A DNA stretch of 64,000 bases from Streptomyces althioticus (GTDB taxonomy: Bacteria; Actinomycetota; Actinomycetes; Streptomycetales; Streptomycetaceae): positions 1-64,000 of the forward strand of contig BMSW01000022.1 in NCBI GenBank assembly GCA_014649355.1, written 5' to 3'. The notes beneath the pieces are model-generated. The model made no database searches. It was given only the letters and a program-made list of their open reading frames with translations, and was not told the DNA's origin. Below, piece after piece: positions 15,695 through 25,722 of the stretch. Every line of letters starts with the position of its first letter. Position 1 is the stretch's first letter. Both the position numbers and the translations under genes were made by a program.

Positions 15695-18600
15695 ATGCGG
15701 GAAGGCCGGTGGATCACGGTCACCGAGTCCGAGTTCGAGCACGAACGCCGCGGCCTGGAGGCGATCCGCGAGAAGCTGCCGGACGCCGACCCCTGGCGTG
15801 CCTGGTCGAACTTCACCTTCACCGCGAACACCGGCCACGTCCGCGAGGTGGACCTGCTGGTCGTCGCCCCCGGCGGCCTCTGCATGATCGAGCTGAAGGA
15901 CTGGCACGGCTCGGTCACCTCCGAGAACGGCACCTGGGTCCAGACCACCCCCGGCGGCCACCGCCGCACCCACGGCAACCCGCTGCACCTGGTCAACCGC
16001 AAGGCCAAGGAGCTGGCCGGCCTGCTCGCCCAGACCGGCGCCAGGCGGGTCTGGGTCGCCGAGGCCGTCTGCTTCACCGACAACAGCCTGCGCGTCCGGC
16101 TGCCCGCCCACGACCAGAACGGCGTCCACACCGTCGACGAGCTGGTCGACATGCTCAAGCAGCCCCCGCGCGACGAGCGCCGCCGCGTCACCGCGATCGG
16201 CTCGCGTGAGGTCGCGGCGGCCCTGAAGAGCATCGGCATCCGAAAGAGCGACGCCCAGTACAAGGTCGGCCCCTACGAGCTGGAGCGGAAGTCCTTCGAC
16301 TCCGGGGAGACCTGGGCGGACTACCTGGCCCGCCACAGTGACCTGCCCGAGGCCGCGCGCGTGCGGATCTACCTCAGCGAGCGCGGCTCCGACGCCTCCC
16401 TGCGCCAGTCCGTGGAGAACGCCGCCCGCCGCGAGGCCGCGGTGCTGGGCCGCTTCAAGCACCCGGGCGTCGTCCAGCTCAAACAGTACTTCCCCTCCGG
16501 CCACGCCGCCGGCCCCGCGCTGATCTTCGACTACCACCCGGACACCCTGAAGCTGGACGAGTACCTGGTCCGGTACGGCGAGAAGCTGGACATCCTCGGC
16601 CGGATGGCACTGGTGCGCCAGCTCGCCGAGACGATGCGCTCCGCACACGCCAGCCGCATCCACCACCGCGCGCTCGCCGCCCGCTCCGTCCACGTCGTCC
16701 CCCGCCCGCGCGGCCGGAAGGGCCGGGCCGTCGGGGAGGAAGCCGCCTGGCTCACTCCGCACCTGCAGATCTCCGACTGGCAGATCGCCACCCAGCGCAG
16801 CGGCGACTCCTCCCAGGGCCAGGGCATGACCCGGTTCGCGCCGACCGCCCTGTCCGCCATGCACCTGGGCGACGATGCCGACGCCTACCTGGCGCCGGAA
16901 CTCACCGCCCTCAGCCCCGACCCGGTCTACCTCGACGTGTACGGGCTCGGCGTCCTCACCTACCTGCTGGTCACCGGCAAGGCCCCGGCAGCCAGCCAGG
17001 CCGAGCTGCTGGCCCGCCTGGAGGCGGGCGAGGGCCTGCGCCCCAGCTCCCTGGTGGACGGCCTGTCCGAGGACGTGGACGAGCTGGTGCAGGCCGCCAC
17101 CGCCTACCGCCCCGGCCAGCGCCTCTCCAGCGTCGACGAATTCCTGGAGCTACTGGAGGTCGTTGAGGACTCCCTCACCGCCCCCGCCGCCGCCCTCGAC
17201 GGGCACGCCGAGGACGAGACCGGGGAGAGCGCCGACAAGGACCCGCTGGAGGCCGTCGCCGGCGACGTGCTCGCCGGCCGGTGGGAGGTCCGCCGCCGCC
17301 TCGGCACCGGCTCCACCAGCCGCGCCTTCCTCGTCCGCGACCTGGAGGCGGAGACCCGCAAGACACGCCCGCTGGCCGTGCTGAAGGTCGCCCTGTCCGA
17401 CAGCCGCGGCGAGATCCTCGTCCACGAGGCCGAGGCCATGGGCCGCCTGCGCCCGCACTCCGGCATCATCCGCCTCGTCGAGCCCGAGCCGCTGCACATC
17501 GCCGGCCGCACCGTCCTGGCCCTGGAGTACGTCGGCGACGAGCGCGACGACGCCGGCCAGGGCGCCGAGGGCACATCCCGCCCGCGCCGCCGCGAGGAGA
17601 CCGTCGCCCGCCAGCTCCGCGAGCACGGCCGCCTCCCGGTCGACCAGCTCGAGGCGTACGGCGACTACCTCTTCGGCGCCGTCGACTTCCTCGAGGGCGA
17701 GGGCGTCTGGCACCGCGACATCAAGCCCGACAACATCGCCGTCCGCATCCGCCCCAACCGCACCCGCGAACTCGTCCTCATCGACTTCTCGCTGGCCGGC
17801 TACCCGGCGAAGAACACCGACGCGGGCACCGAGGGCTACCTCGACCCCTTCGTCGACGTCATCACGCGCGGCTCCTACGACTCGCACGCCGAGCGGTACG
17901 CCGTCGCCGTCACCCTGCACCAGATGGCCTCCGGCGAGCTGCCCAAGTGGGGCGACGGCAGCGTCCTGCCGCGCATGACCGACCCGAAGGAGTGGCCGTA
18001 CCCGACCATCGCGGCCGAGGCCTTCGACCCGGCCGTGCGGGACGGGCTCGTCGCCTTCTTCCAGAAGGCCCTGCACCGCGACGCGGGCAAGCGGTACCCC
18101 GAGCTCAAGCCGATGCGGGACGCCTGGCGCAAGGTCTTCCTCGACGCCTCGCAGACCGTCCCCTCCAGCCACCGCACCCGCCCCACGGCCCCCGCCGACG
18201 GGACCGCCCCCGCCGAGGGCGCCGCCGCGGCCATCGCGGACGCCGAGCCGGAGACCGCCGAGCAGCAGCGCGACCGCCTCGCCGCCGAGGTCACCCGCGA
18301 CACCCCGCTGACCGTCTCCGGCCTCACGCCCGCCGCCCAGTCCTTCCTCTACGGCCTGGGCCTCACCACGGTCGGCGAACTCCTCGACTACAGCCGCCGC
18401 AAGCTCGTCAACGCCCCCGGCCTCGGCGCCAAGACCCGCAACGAGGTCCAGCAGCGGCAGCGCGAGTGGGGCGAGCGGCTGCGCGAGATCCCCGTGAGCC
18501 CGCTCACGCCGAAGGGCCGGGCGGAGGCGAAGGAGGAGCTGGAGCAGCTCACCGCCGCCGAGTCCGCCCTCGTCGGGCAGCTCGCAACGGGCGAGTCGGC

Positions 18601-20368
18601 GGGCGCTCTGTCCGCCCGCACCCTGCGCTCCGTCAGCCTCGACACCCTCGCCACCGTCTTCGTGCCGGCCGTAAACAACAACGGCTCCAACCGCAACAAG
18701 GCGGAGATGGTGCGGCTGCTGCTGCGCCTGCCCGACGAGCACGGCGTCCTACCCGGCATCGGCGTCTGGCCGAAACAGAAGGACGTCGCCGACGCGCTCG
18801 GCCTCAGCCACGGCCGCATCCCGCAGATACTCAAGGACGAGCGCAAGCGCTGGAAGGCGGAGCCCGCCGTCCAGGCCCTGCGGGACGAGATCATCGACCT
18901 GCTGGAGAGCATGGGCCGCGTCGCCTCCGCAGTGGAGATCGCCGACGCCCTCGCCGTCCGCCGCGGCACGCACCTCGCCGGGCGCGAGCAGCGGCGCGCG
19001 ATGGCCCTGGCGGCGGTGCGGGCCGTCGTCGAGGTCGAGCAACTGGTGCCGCAGGAGGCCGAGTTCCAGCACCAGCCGAACCGCAAGGCGACCGACGAGT
19101 CGCTGGGCGCCGGCCTGCTCGCCCTCGACGTCCGCGAGAACGACGCCCCGGACACCCCGACCGCGCCCGGCCTGCTCGACTACGCGACCCGCCTCGGCAG
19201 GACGGCCGACCGGCTCGCCCGGCTGGACACCCTGCCGACGGCCGCGACCGTCCTGGCCGAACTGGGCGCGCTGACGGTTCCGCCCGGCGCCGTCGACTGG
19301 GACGAGCGGCGCATGGTGGAACTGGCCGCCGCCGCGTCGGTGAACGCCGCCGCCACCCCGCGCCTGGAGATCTACCCGCGCGACCTGTCGCTCGTCCGGG
19401 CGCTGCGGCTCACCCAGGCCGGACTCGTCCGCTGGATCCCGGGCGTTCCGGAAGGGCGGCAGCCCGGCCTGACCGGCGAGGACGTGCACGAGCGGGTCCG
19501 CGTCCGCTTCCCCGAGCTGGTCGTCCCGGACGGACGCGGCGGCACGACCCACGAACTGCCGACCGGCGGCCCGCTCACCAAGGCGCTGCGCGACGCGGGC
19601 TTCGAGCTGTCGCTGAGCATGCGCGAGGACACGGGCACGCTGCGCTACCTGCCGACGCGGGTGGAGGACGCCTCCAGCTACCTCACGACGGGCGCGTGGC
19701 GGCAGTCGACGCGCACGGGCACGGTGACGCGGTACGCGGACGACCCGCAGCTCGCGGGCGCGGTGCGCGCGGAGGAACGGCTGCTCGCCTCGGCCCGCCG
19801 GGACGGGTACCGGGTGCTGACCGTACGGCAGCAGCTCGTGCGGGACGCGGTACGGGAACTGAGCGCCGAACGGCTGGGCGCGCGGGCGGTGTCGGTGACC
19901 GAACTGTTCTTGGAGGCCCTGCACGGGCAGGTCACTCCGGGCACCAAGCCGACCTGGGAGACCCTGCTCAAGGCGGACGCCGCCGAGCCGGGCTCGAAGG
20001 GCGCGGTGCGGTTCGCGGAGTACGCGCGGACGGCGTGGGGCTCGGTCGAGCCCCGGATCGCCGAGCTGCTGGGCAACGGTGGCGGCGGTGCGGGTCCGGT
20101 CCTGTTGACGGAGGCCGGGGTGTTCGCCCGGTACGACGCGATGGGCGTCCTGGACCGGCTGGCGTCGGCGGCCCGGCGGGGCGGGCGGGGGCTGTGGCTC
20201 CTGGTCCCGCAGAACGACCCCTCGCGCGAGCCCCGGCTCGGGCAGGCGGCCGTGCCGTACCAGGCCGGCCTGGGGGAGTGGATCCAGCTTCCGGACACGT
20301 GGGTGGGCAACGCCCACCGCGGATCCGGTCAGGTTGTGGCAAGTGGTGTCGAGGGAGACGCGAAGTGA
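15695..20368 (+). CDS. pglW: BREX-2/Pgl serine/threonine kinase PglW
   Basis: A 1557-residue protein with PglW architecture. Residues 1-120 form a NERD nuclease-like domain (Asp53, Glu66, Lys68 in IELKDW). Residues about 190-490 resemble a kinase but the catalytic loop reads HHRALAARS (323 on) and the metal site ISDW, so it looks inactive. Residues about 525-820 are a second kinase with GTGSTS (537), intact HRDIKPDN (673-680) and DFS (697) in place of DFG. A helix-hairpin-helix-like segment (GLTTVGELLDYSRRKLVNAPGLG is its core) and a long helical C-terminus follow. PglW is the Ser/Thr kinase of the phage growth limitation system. The next gene, pglX, overlaps by GTGA. Confidence 0.95.
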   Translation: MREGRWITVTESEFEHERRGLEAIREKLPDADPWRAWSNFTFTANTGHVREVDLLVVAPGGLCMIELKDWHGSVTSENGTWVQTTPGGHRRTHGNPLHLVNRKAKELAGLLAQTGARRVWVAEAVCFTDNSLRVRLPAHDQNGVHTVDELVDMLKQPPRDERRRVTAIGSREVAAALKSIGIRKSDAQYKVGPYELERKSFDSGETWADYLARHSDLPEAARVRIYLSERGSDASLRQSVENAARREAAVLGRFKHPGVVQLKQYFPSGHAAGPALIFDYHPDTLKLDEYLVRYGEKLDILGRMALVRQLAETMRSAHASRIHHRALAARSVHVVPRPRGRKGRAVGEEAAWLTPHLQISDWQIATQRSGDSSQGQGMTRFAPTALSAMHLGDDADAYLAPELTALSPDPVYLDVYGLGVLTYLLVTGKAPAASQAELLARLEAGEGLRPSSLVDGLSEDVDELVQAATAYRPGQRLSSVDEFLELLEVVEDSLTAPAAALDGHAEDETGESADKDPLEAVAGDVLAGRWEVRRRLGTGSTSRAFLVRDLEAETRKTRPLAVLKVALSDSRGEILVHEAEAMGRLRPHSGIIRLVEPEPLHIAGRTVLALEYVGDERDDAGQGAEGTSRPRRREETVARQLREHGRLPVDQLEAYGDYLFGAVDFLEGEGVWHRDIKPDNIAVRIRPNRTRELVLIDFSLAGYPAKNTDAGTEGYLDPFVDVITRGSYDSHAERYAVAVTLHQMASGELPKWGDGSVLPRMTDPKEWPYPTIAAEAFDPAVRDGLVAFFQKALHRDAGKRYPELKPMRDAWRKVFLDASQTVPSSHRTRPTAPADGTAPAEGAAAAIADAEPETAEQQRDRLAAEVTRDTPLTVSGLTPAAQSFLYGLGLTTVGELLDYSRRKLVNAPGLGAKTRNEVQQRQREWGERLREIPVSPLTPKGRAEAKEELEQLTAAESALVGQLATGESAGALSARTLRSVSLDTLATVFVPAVNNNGSNRNKAEMVRLLLRLPDEHGVLPGIGVWPKQKDVADALGLSHGRIPQILKDERKRWKAEPAVQALRDEIIDLLESMGRVASAVEIADALAVRRGTHLAGREQRRAMALAAVRAVVEVEQLVPQEAEFQHQPNRKATDESLGAGLLALDVRENDAPDTPTAPGLLDYATRLGRTADRLARLDTLPTAATVLAELGALTVPPGAVDWDERRMVELAAAASVNAAATPRLEIYPRDLSLVRALRLTQAGLVRWIPGVPEGRQPGLTGEDVHERVRVRFPELVVPDGRGGTTHELPTGGPLTKALRDAGFELSLSMREDTGTLRYLPTRVEDASSYLTTGAWRQSTRTGTVTRYADDPQLAGAVRAEERLLASARRDGYRVLTVRQQLVRDAVRELSAERLGARAVSVTELFLEALHGQVTPGTKPTWETLLKADAAEPGSKGAVRFAEYARTAWGSVEPRIAELLGNGGGGAGPVLLTEAGVFARYDAMGVLDRLASAARRGGRGLWLLVPQNDPSREPRLGQAAVPYQAGLGEWIQLPDTWVGNAHRGSGQVVASGVEGDAK

Positions 20369-23300
20369 TCGACCGCAAGGCTCTGTTGGACGACCTGAAG
20401 CAGCAGGTCAAGGCGGTCGAGGCCGACCTCGGCAAGCAGGTGAAGGCGCTCGGTGAGGTCGGCGCGCGGCTGCGGGCCGAGTACGACCAGGCGCGCAAGC
20501 TCGGACGTACGGCGGCGACGTGGAACTCGTGGCTGGACGAGCGGGTCACGCAGGTCGCGGTGGCGTGGGTGCTGGGAACTGTGTTCGTGCGGTTCTGCGA
20601 GGACAACCGGCTGATCCCCGAGCCGTACCTGACGGGGCCGGACGGTGACCGGCGGGAGCTGGCGGAAGCGCGGTACGACGCGTACGTGGAGTCGGACGAC
20701 GACCCGACGTATCGGGGGTGGCTGGAGAAGGCGTTCGACGAGCTGGGCCAGGGCCAGGCGGGTCGGCTCCTCTTCGACAAGCGGCACAACCCGCTGTATC
20801 AGGTTCCGCTGTCGCACGACGGTGCGCGGGAGTTGGTCGAGTTCTGGCGGCAGCGAGACGAGGCGGGCGTCCTCGTCCACGACTTCACCGACCCGCTGAA
20901 CGAGGACGGTACGGAGGGCTGGGACACGCGGTTCCTGGGGGACCTGTATCAGGACCTGAGTGAGGCCGCACGGAAGACGTATGCGCTGCTCCAGACGCCG
21001 GAGTTCGTGGAGGAGTTCATCCTCGACCGAACGATGAATCCGGCGGTGCGGGAGTTCGGGTACGAGGAACTGAAGATGATCGACCCTACGTGTGGGTCGG
21101 GGCACTTTGTGCTGGGGGCGTTTCGGAGGCTGGTGCGGCAGTGGGCTGAGGAGCAGCCGGGGAAGGACGTGCACGAGCGGGTGCGGGCTGCGCTGGACTC
21201 GGTGCACGGGGTGGACATCAACCCGTTCGCTGTGGCCATTGCTCGGTTCCGGTTGTTGGTTGCGGCTATGGCGGCGAGTGGGGTGCGGACGCTGGGGGAA
21301 GCAGCCAAGTACGAGTGGCCGATCAACCTGGTGGTAGGGGACTCGCTCATCAAGGCGCGCCGTTCTGAGCAGGACAACCTCTTTGGGGGAGGGGACGATG
21401 ATCTCGCGGATGAGCTGGCCGAGTTCAAGTACGCCACGGAGGATGTACACGAGTACCCGGACATCTTGCGGCTGGGGCGGTATCACGTGGTGGTAGGGAA
21501 CCCGCCCTACATCACGGTGAAGGACAAAAAGCTCAACGAGCTGTATCGGGAACTATATTCGGCATGCGCGGGAACCTATGCGCTCTCGGTTCCGTTCGCC
21601 CAGCGGTTCTTCGAACTGGCCAAGCGCGGAGATGCCGAAGGACGAGGCTACGGTATGGTCGGGCAGATCACCGCGAACTCTTTCATGAAGCGCGAGTTTG
21701 GGACGAAGCTCATCGAGGGCTACTTCGGGCACGCGGTGGAGCTGACCGAGGTCATCGACGCGTCAGGTGCATACATTCCAGGTCACGGGACACCAACTGT
21801 CATCCTGGTTGGTAAGCAGCGAGGCGGAGCCGGGCGATCTCCTGTCATTCGGACTGTCCGAAGCGTACAGGGCGAGCCTGCCGCGCCAGAAAACGCAGAG
21901 GAAGGGCTAGTCTGGCGAGCGATCGTCGAGCAGATCGACAAGCCGGGCTCGGTGAGCCAGTGGGTGTCCGTTGATGACCTGGATCGAGCACGATACTTCG
22001 CCAAGAAGCCCTGGATCTTGACTGACGGCGGATTGGAGTTGGTGGAAGCGCTGACAACGGCTCGTGTATCAACGCTCAAGCCGCACATCGTCCGGGTCGG
22101 GTTCTACGGGGATACTCATGCGGACGACGCGTTGACGATGCCAGCTCGGACGCTTAAGAATCGCGATGCTGAGCCGGAGTTCGTCAAACGGATCGGCGTC
22201 GGAGACGAAGTTCGCGACTACGCGATCGCTGGCGGCAACTCAGTGATTCATCCCTACGACTCAAGGCGCTCCATTGCGCCCCTGACCTCGATGCCTAACA
22301 TCGCTCGTCTACTGTGGCCGAACAGGACCGAGTTGGGTAGCCGCTCGACGTTCGCTGGAGGGACCTACTTCAGAGACGGTCGGCCGTGGTGGGAGTGGCA
22401 CCAGCTACCCAAGGACTTGGGCGCGCATCCGTGGTCGCTGAATTTCGCGTTCGTAGCCACACATAATCACGTCGTGCTGGACCGAAGTGAGTGTGCCTTC
22501 ACCAGGACGGCACCCGTGATCAAGTTGCGGGCGGGGGCGAGTGAGGAGGAGCACCTGCGGTTGCTCGGGCTGCTCAACAGCTCTACGGCTGGGCTGTGGT
22601 TGAAGATGGTGAGCCATAGTAAGGGGACTGAGGGACATCAGTCCGGTATCAAGACTGAGGCGTGGGAACAGTTTTACGAGTTCACTGGAACCAAGGTCCA
22701 GGACTTTCCGCTACCTGCCGAGTACCCCGCAGCCCTCGCTTCTGCCCTCGACAGCCTTGCCCAGCAGATGACTGCCATCAGCCCCGCAGCAGTAGCGGCC
22801 GAGTCCACACCCGTCGCCACCGTTCTCCGCGAAGCCAAAGCCCGCTGGGAGTCCGCCCGCGCCCGCATGATCGCCCTGCAGGAAGAACTCGACTGGCAGG
22901 TCTACTCCCTCTACAACCTCCACCCCGAAGACCTCCGCGTCTCCGAGGACCCCGACGACCCCAGCATCCCCGAACTCACCCTCGGCGAGCGCGCCTTCGA
23001 GATCGTCCTCGCCCGCCGCGTCGCCGCAGGCGAGGCCAGCGACGAGTGGTTCAAGCGCCACAACTCCACCCCCATCACGGAGATCCCCGCCCACTGGCCT
23101 GAGCCCTACCGTGAGGTCGTCCAGAAGCGGATCGACGCCATTAAGTCGAACCGGGCCATCGGCATGGTCGAGCGTCCCGAGTACAAGCGGCGCTGGGCCA
23201 CCGAGGGCTGGGACGCCCTCCAGGACAAGGCCCTACGCTCCTGGCTGCTCGACCGCATGGAGAACCGCGACCTCTGGTTCGACGAGAACGGCCAGCCCAC

Positions 23301-23991
23301 CATTCTCACCCTCTCCCGTCTCACCGACGCCCTCTCCCGCGACGACGACTTCGTCTCCGTCGCCAAGCTCTACGCGCCCCGCAAGGACCTCCCCCAGGTC
23401 GTCGCCGAGCTGATCACCAACGAGCACGTGCCGTTCCTCTCCGCTCTGCGCTACAAGCCTTCCGGGCTGAAGAAGCGCGCGGACTGGGAGGAGATCTGGG
23501 ACCTCCAGCGCAAGGAGGACGCCGCGCCCGACGAGCCGGCCAAGCGGAAGATCCGGGACTCCATCCCCGTACCGCCGAAGTACACCTCGGCCGACTTCCT
23601 CCGCCCGTCCTACTGGAGGGCACGCGGCAAGCTCGACGTGCCCAAGGAGCGGTTCATTTCCTACGGGCGGACCAACGCCGCCACCCCCGAGCTGTACGGC
23701 TGGGCCGGCTGGGACCACCAGGAACAGGCGCAGGCGCTGGCGACGTACTTCACCAACACCGCGCTGTCCACCGAGGAGATCACCCCGTTCCTCGCCGGCT
23801 TGCTGGAACTGCAGCCGTGGCTGTACCAGTGGCACAACGAGTTCGACATGTCCTACAGCGGCTCCCCGGCGGACTTCTTCGCCAGTTACCGCCAGCAGAA
23901 GCAGGCCGAGCACGGACTCACGGATGACGATCTCCGTGACTGGCGTCCTCCGGCCGCAACTCGAGGTCGTCGCGCAGCAGTGAAGCAGTAG
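20365..23991 (+). CDS. pglX: BREX-2/Pgl adenine-specific DNA methyltransferase PglX
   Basis: A 1208-residue N6-adenine methyltransferase. AdoMet-binding motif DPTCGSGHF is at 240-248 and the catalytic NPPY at 379-382. The N-terminal helical region (LDDLKQQVKAVEADLGKQV) and long C-terminus match BREX methyltransferases, not ordinary type I HsdM. In Pgl, PglX methylates a specific site and is needed for defence. The GTG start at 20365 overlaps the pglW stop. The central part, about 21480-22700, is less GC-rich and uses rarer codons than the flanks, consistent with an exchanged target-recognition region. No G run longer than 5 is present, so the poly-G phase switch known in S. coelicolor is absent. 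The last 74 bp overlap the convergent ATP-binding gene. Confidence 0.95.
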   Translation: MIDRKALLDDLKQQVKAVEADLGKQVKALGEVGARLRAEYDQARKLGRTAATWNSWLDERVTQVAVAWVLGTVFVRFCEDNRLIPEPYLTGPDGDRRELAEARYDAYVESDDDPTYRGWLEKAFDELGQGQAGRLLFDKRHNPLYQVPLSHDGARELVEFWRQRDEAGVLVHDFTDPLNEDGTEGWDTRFLGDLYQDLSEAARKTYALLQTPEFVEEFILDRTMNPAVREFGYEELKMIDPTCGSGHFVLGAFRRLVRQWAEEQPGKDVHERVRAALDSVHGVDINPFAVAIARFRLLVAAMAASGVRTLGEAAKYEWPINLVVGDSLIKARRSEQDNLFGGGDDDLADELAEFKYATEDVHEYPDILRLGRYHVVVGNPPYITVKDKKLNELYRELYSACAGTYALSVPFAQRFFELAKRGDAEGRGYGMVGQITANSFMKREFGTKLIEGYFGHAVELTEVIDASGAYIPGHGTPTVILVGKQRGGAGRSPVIRTVRSVQGEPAAPENAEEGLVWRAIVEQIDKPGSVSQWVSVDDLDRARYFAKKPWILTDGGLELVEALTTARVSTLKPHIVRVGFYGDTHADDALTMPARTLKNRDAEPEFVKRIGVGDEVRDYAIAGGNSVIHPYDSRRSIAPLTSMPNIARLLWPNRTELGSRSTFAGGTYFRDGRPWWEWHQLPKDLGAHPWSLNFAFVATHNHVVLDRSECAFTRTAPVIKLRAGASEEEHLRLLGLLNSSTAGLWLKMVSHSKGTEGHQSGIKTEAWEQFYEFTGTKVQDFPLPAEYPAALASALDSLAQQMTAISPAAVAAESTPVATVLREAKARWESARARMIALQEELDWQVYSLYNLHPEDLRVSEDPDDPSIPELTLGERAFEIVLARRVAAGEASDEWFKRHNSTPITEIPAHWPEPYREVVQKRIDAIKSNRAIGMVERPEYKRRWATEGWDALQDKALRSWLLDRMENRDLWFDENGQPTILTLSRLTDALSRDDDFVSVAKLYAPRKDLPQVVAELITNEHVPFLSALRYKPSGLKKRADWEEIWDLQRKEDAAPDEPAKRKIRDSIPVPPKYTSADFLRPSYWRARGKLDVPKERFISYGRTNAATPELYGWAGWDHQEQAQALATYFTNTALSTEEITPFLAGLLELQPWLYQWHNEFDMSYSGSPADFFASYRQQKQAEHGLTDDDLRDWRPPAATRGRRAAVKQ

Positions 23992-24511
23992 CCAGGAGTA
24001 GATCGACATCCGTCGGTTCAGGGGCCACCCGGTGCGTCAGCGGGTGGCCCTTTGTCCGCGCGTGCAGCTCCGCCCAGACGATCTTGCCTGGGGCAGCCTT
24101 GCGAGGGCTGACGCCCCAGTCGTCCGCGAGGGCGGCGACCAGAAGCAGGCCTCGGCCGGACTCGGACAGCGAATCGGTCGCAGAAGGGCTGGCGGCCGGG
24201 GGCTGTTTCTCAGCGCGAGTGTCGGTCACCTCGATAAGGAAGGTGCCCTCGGCCAGGGTGAGGTGGACGTGGAAGTCCCGGCCGGGGACGTGGCCGTGGC
24301 GGACGGCGTTGGCGGTGAGTTCCGCCGTGATGAGGGTGAGCGTCTCGTTGACCGTGGTCGCGTATGGGTGGCCCCAGTCGTTCAGGCGGTGCGAGACGAG
24401 TCTGCGAGCGAGGCGGGCACCGCGCGGCGTTGACGTGAAGCGCATGGTGAACTCGTGTTCGGGCGCGGGGTGCTGCTGCATATGCCCATTCGGGGGAGTT
24501 GCTGACTTCAT
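23918..24511 (-). CDS. ATP-binding protein, anti-sigma-factor-like HATPase
   Basis: A 197-residue GHKL-type ATPase. The N box is ELTANAVRHG, and the G box GRGLLLVAALADDWG has the Gly-rich ATP lid. It resembles the many Streptomyces RsbW/SpoIIAB-like proteins that pair with XRE/DUF397 genes. The start at 24511 lacks a clear ribosome site; Met11 at 24481 is possible. The C-terminal end overlaps the convergent pglX end. With the divergent XRE and DUF397 genes it makes an AbaA/WhiJ-type triad, linked in other streptomycetes to development and antibiotic control. Confidence 0.85.
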   Translation of the reverse strand: MKSATPPNGHMQQHPAPEHEFTMRFTSTPRGARLARRLVSHRLNDWGHPYATTVNETLTLITAELTANAVRHGHVPGRDFHVHLTLAEGTFLIEVTDTRAEKQPPAASPSATDSLSESGRGLLLVAALADDWGVSPRKAAPGKIVWAELHARTKGHPLTHRVAPEPTDVDLLLATASLLRDDLELRPEDASHGDRHP

Positions 24512-24513
24512 AG

Positions 24514-24547
24514 GGTCAACGGTGTCGGACTCTGCGTAGCGTTGACC
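24514..24547. promoter_or_regulatory. inverted repeat between HATPase and XRE genes
   Basis: Perfect 8-bp arms GGTCAACG (24514-24521) and CGTTGACC (24540-24547) lie 18 bp apart at the start of the HATPase gene. Each arm contains a TTGAC-like -35 box reading outward or inward, so the repeat could be an operator for the adjacent XRE protein or part of a divergent promoter. Confidence 0.4.
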
Positions 24548-24672
24548 AGGAGTGATGCACTGACGGAGACGGGCTGTAAACGCCGTTGGTGTGCTTGTAC
24601 GTGGTGTTGGGCGTGACCGGTTCCGGGCCCCGAAGTTGGCTGACCGGGCGGTTGTACGAGAGGAGCTGCGGC

Positions 24673-25506
24673 GTGGACGACGAGGTTCAGCAGCCGGAAG
24701 AGTACGAGGTCGGGACGGGCACGCTGTGCGTGTTCGGGAGGCAGTTGAAGCTGTTCCGGGAGCGGGCGGGCCTGGACCGCGCGGGGCTCGGGTCCCTGAC
24801 CGGGTACTCGGCCTCGACGATCGCGTCGTTCGAGCAGGCGAGACGTATTCCGCAGCCCAAGTTCATCGACCAGGCGGATGAGGTACTGGGCGCAGGTGGG
24901 GTGTTGAGCGCGAGCAAGGAGGAGGTGGCTCGGGCTCAGTATCCGGCGTTCTTCCGGGATGCGGCCAAGTTGGAGGCCGAGGCCGTCGAGCTATTCGTGT
25001 ACGAAACCCACGTGGTGAACGGCCTGTTGCAGACAGAGGAGTACACGCGGGCGCTGCTAGGGATGCGGCGTCCGTTGCTGGACGAGGCGACCATCGAGCA
25101 GCGTGTTGTAGCAAGGCTCGCACGGCAGAAGATCTTCGACAGGTGGCCCGCCCCGTTGTTGAGCTTCGTCATGGAGGAGCCGGTTGTACGGCGACCGCTC
25201 GGTGGTGAGCAGGTATGGCGCGGGCAGCTTGAGCAGCTGCTTCTCCTCGGACAGAAGCGGAACGTAGAGCTTCAGATGATGCCGCTCGACCGCCAGGACA
25301 ATGCTGGCGTGGATGGCGCGTTCACCTTGCTGAATCCAAGGCAGGGTCAACAGGTCGGTTACATGGAGGCGCAAGGCCGGAGCACACTGGTCACGGAGCG
25401 AGATGCGGTCCAGGCGTTGTCCGCACGCTATGGGATCATCCGAGCGCAGGCTCTCACCCCGAGTGAGTCCCTGGCCTTCATCGAGAAGCTGTTGGGAGAG
25501 AGATGA
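24673..25506 (+). CDS. XRE-family regulator with DUF5753 domain (Scr1-like)
   Basis: A 277-residue protein. Residues about 17-75 are a helix-turn-helix (LFRERAGLDRAGLGSLTGYS, then TIASFEQARR). The remainder is the DUF5753 effector domain with FVYETHVVNGLLQTEEYTRA and a C-terminal YGIIRAQAL segment. The GTG start at 24673 follows AGGAG by 7 nt. It overlaps the DUF397 gene by ATGA; the same pair is described in S. coelicolor as an Scr1/Scr2 toxin-antitoxin-like system, so this may be the DNA-binding partner that neutralises the small protein. Confidence 0.9.
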   Translation: MDDEVQQPEEYEVGTGTLCVFGRQLKLFRERAGLDRAGLGSLTGYSASTIASFEQARRIPQPKFIDQADEVLGAGGVLSASKEEVARAQYPAFFRDAAKLEAEAVELFVYETHVVNGLLQTEEYTRALLGMRRPLLDEATIEQRVVARLARQKIFDRWPAPLLSFVMEEPVVRRPLGGEQVWRGQLEQLLLLGQKRNVELQMMPLDRQDNAGVDGAFTLLNPRQGQQVGYMEAQGRSTLVTERDAVQALSARYGIIRAQALTPSESLAFIEKLLGER

Positions 25507-25706
25507 ACGCTGAAGCAAAGCGCGGTCCCGAGCCTGCGCTTGTCTGGGTCAAGAGCAGCTACAGCGGCGCCGAGGGCGGTCAGTGTGTCGAAGTTGCCGC
25601 TGCCCCCGCCAAAGTCCACGTCCGTGACTCGAAGGACACCACCCGCGCCGCACTCGCCGTAGAACCCACGACATGGGCCGCCTTCGTGAAGTTCGCGGCC
25701 CACTGA
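25503..25706 (+). CDS. DUF397 small protein (Scr2-like)
   Basis: A 67-residue protein with the diagnostic DUF397 pattern: WVKSSYSGAEGGQCVEVA, VHVRDSKD and WAAFVKFAAH. It starts within the stop codon of the XRE gene (ATGA), so the two are coupled. In the Scr1/Scr2 model the DUF397 partner is the toxic or activating component. Confidence 0.92.
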   Translation: MNAEAKRGPEPALVWVKSSYSGAEGGQCVEVAAAPAKVHVRDSKDTTRAALAVEPTTWAAFVKFAAH

Positions 25707-25722
25707 CAGAGGTGGCGCCAAT

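Noticed and set aside
20365..23991. Phase-variable poly-G tract in pglX
   Set aside because: Looked for one because S. coelicolor has it; the longest G run here is five.
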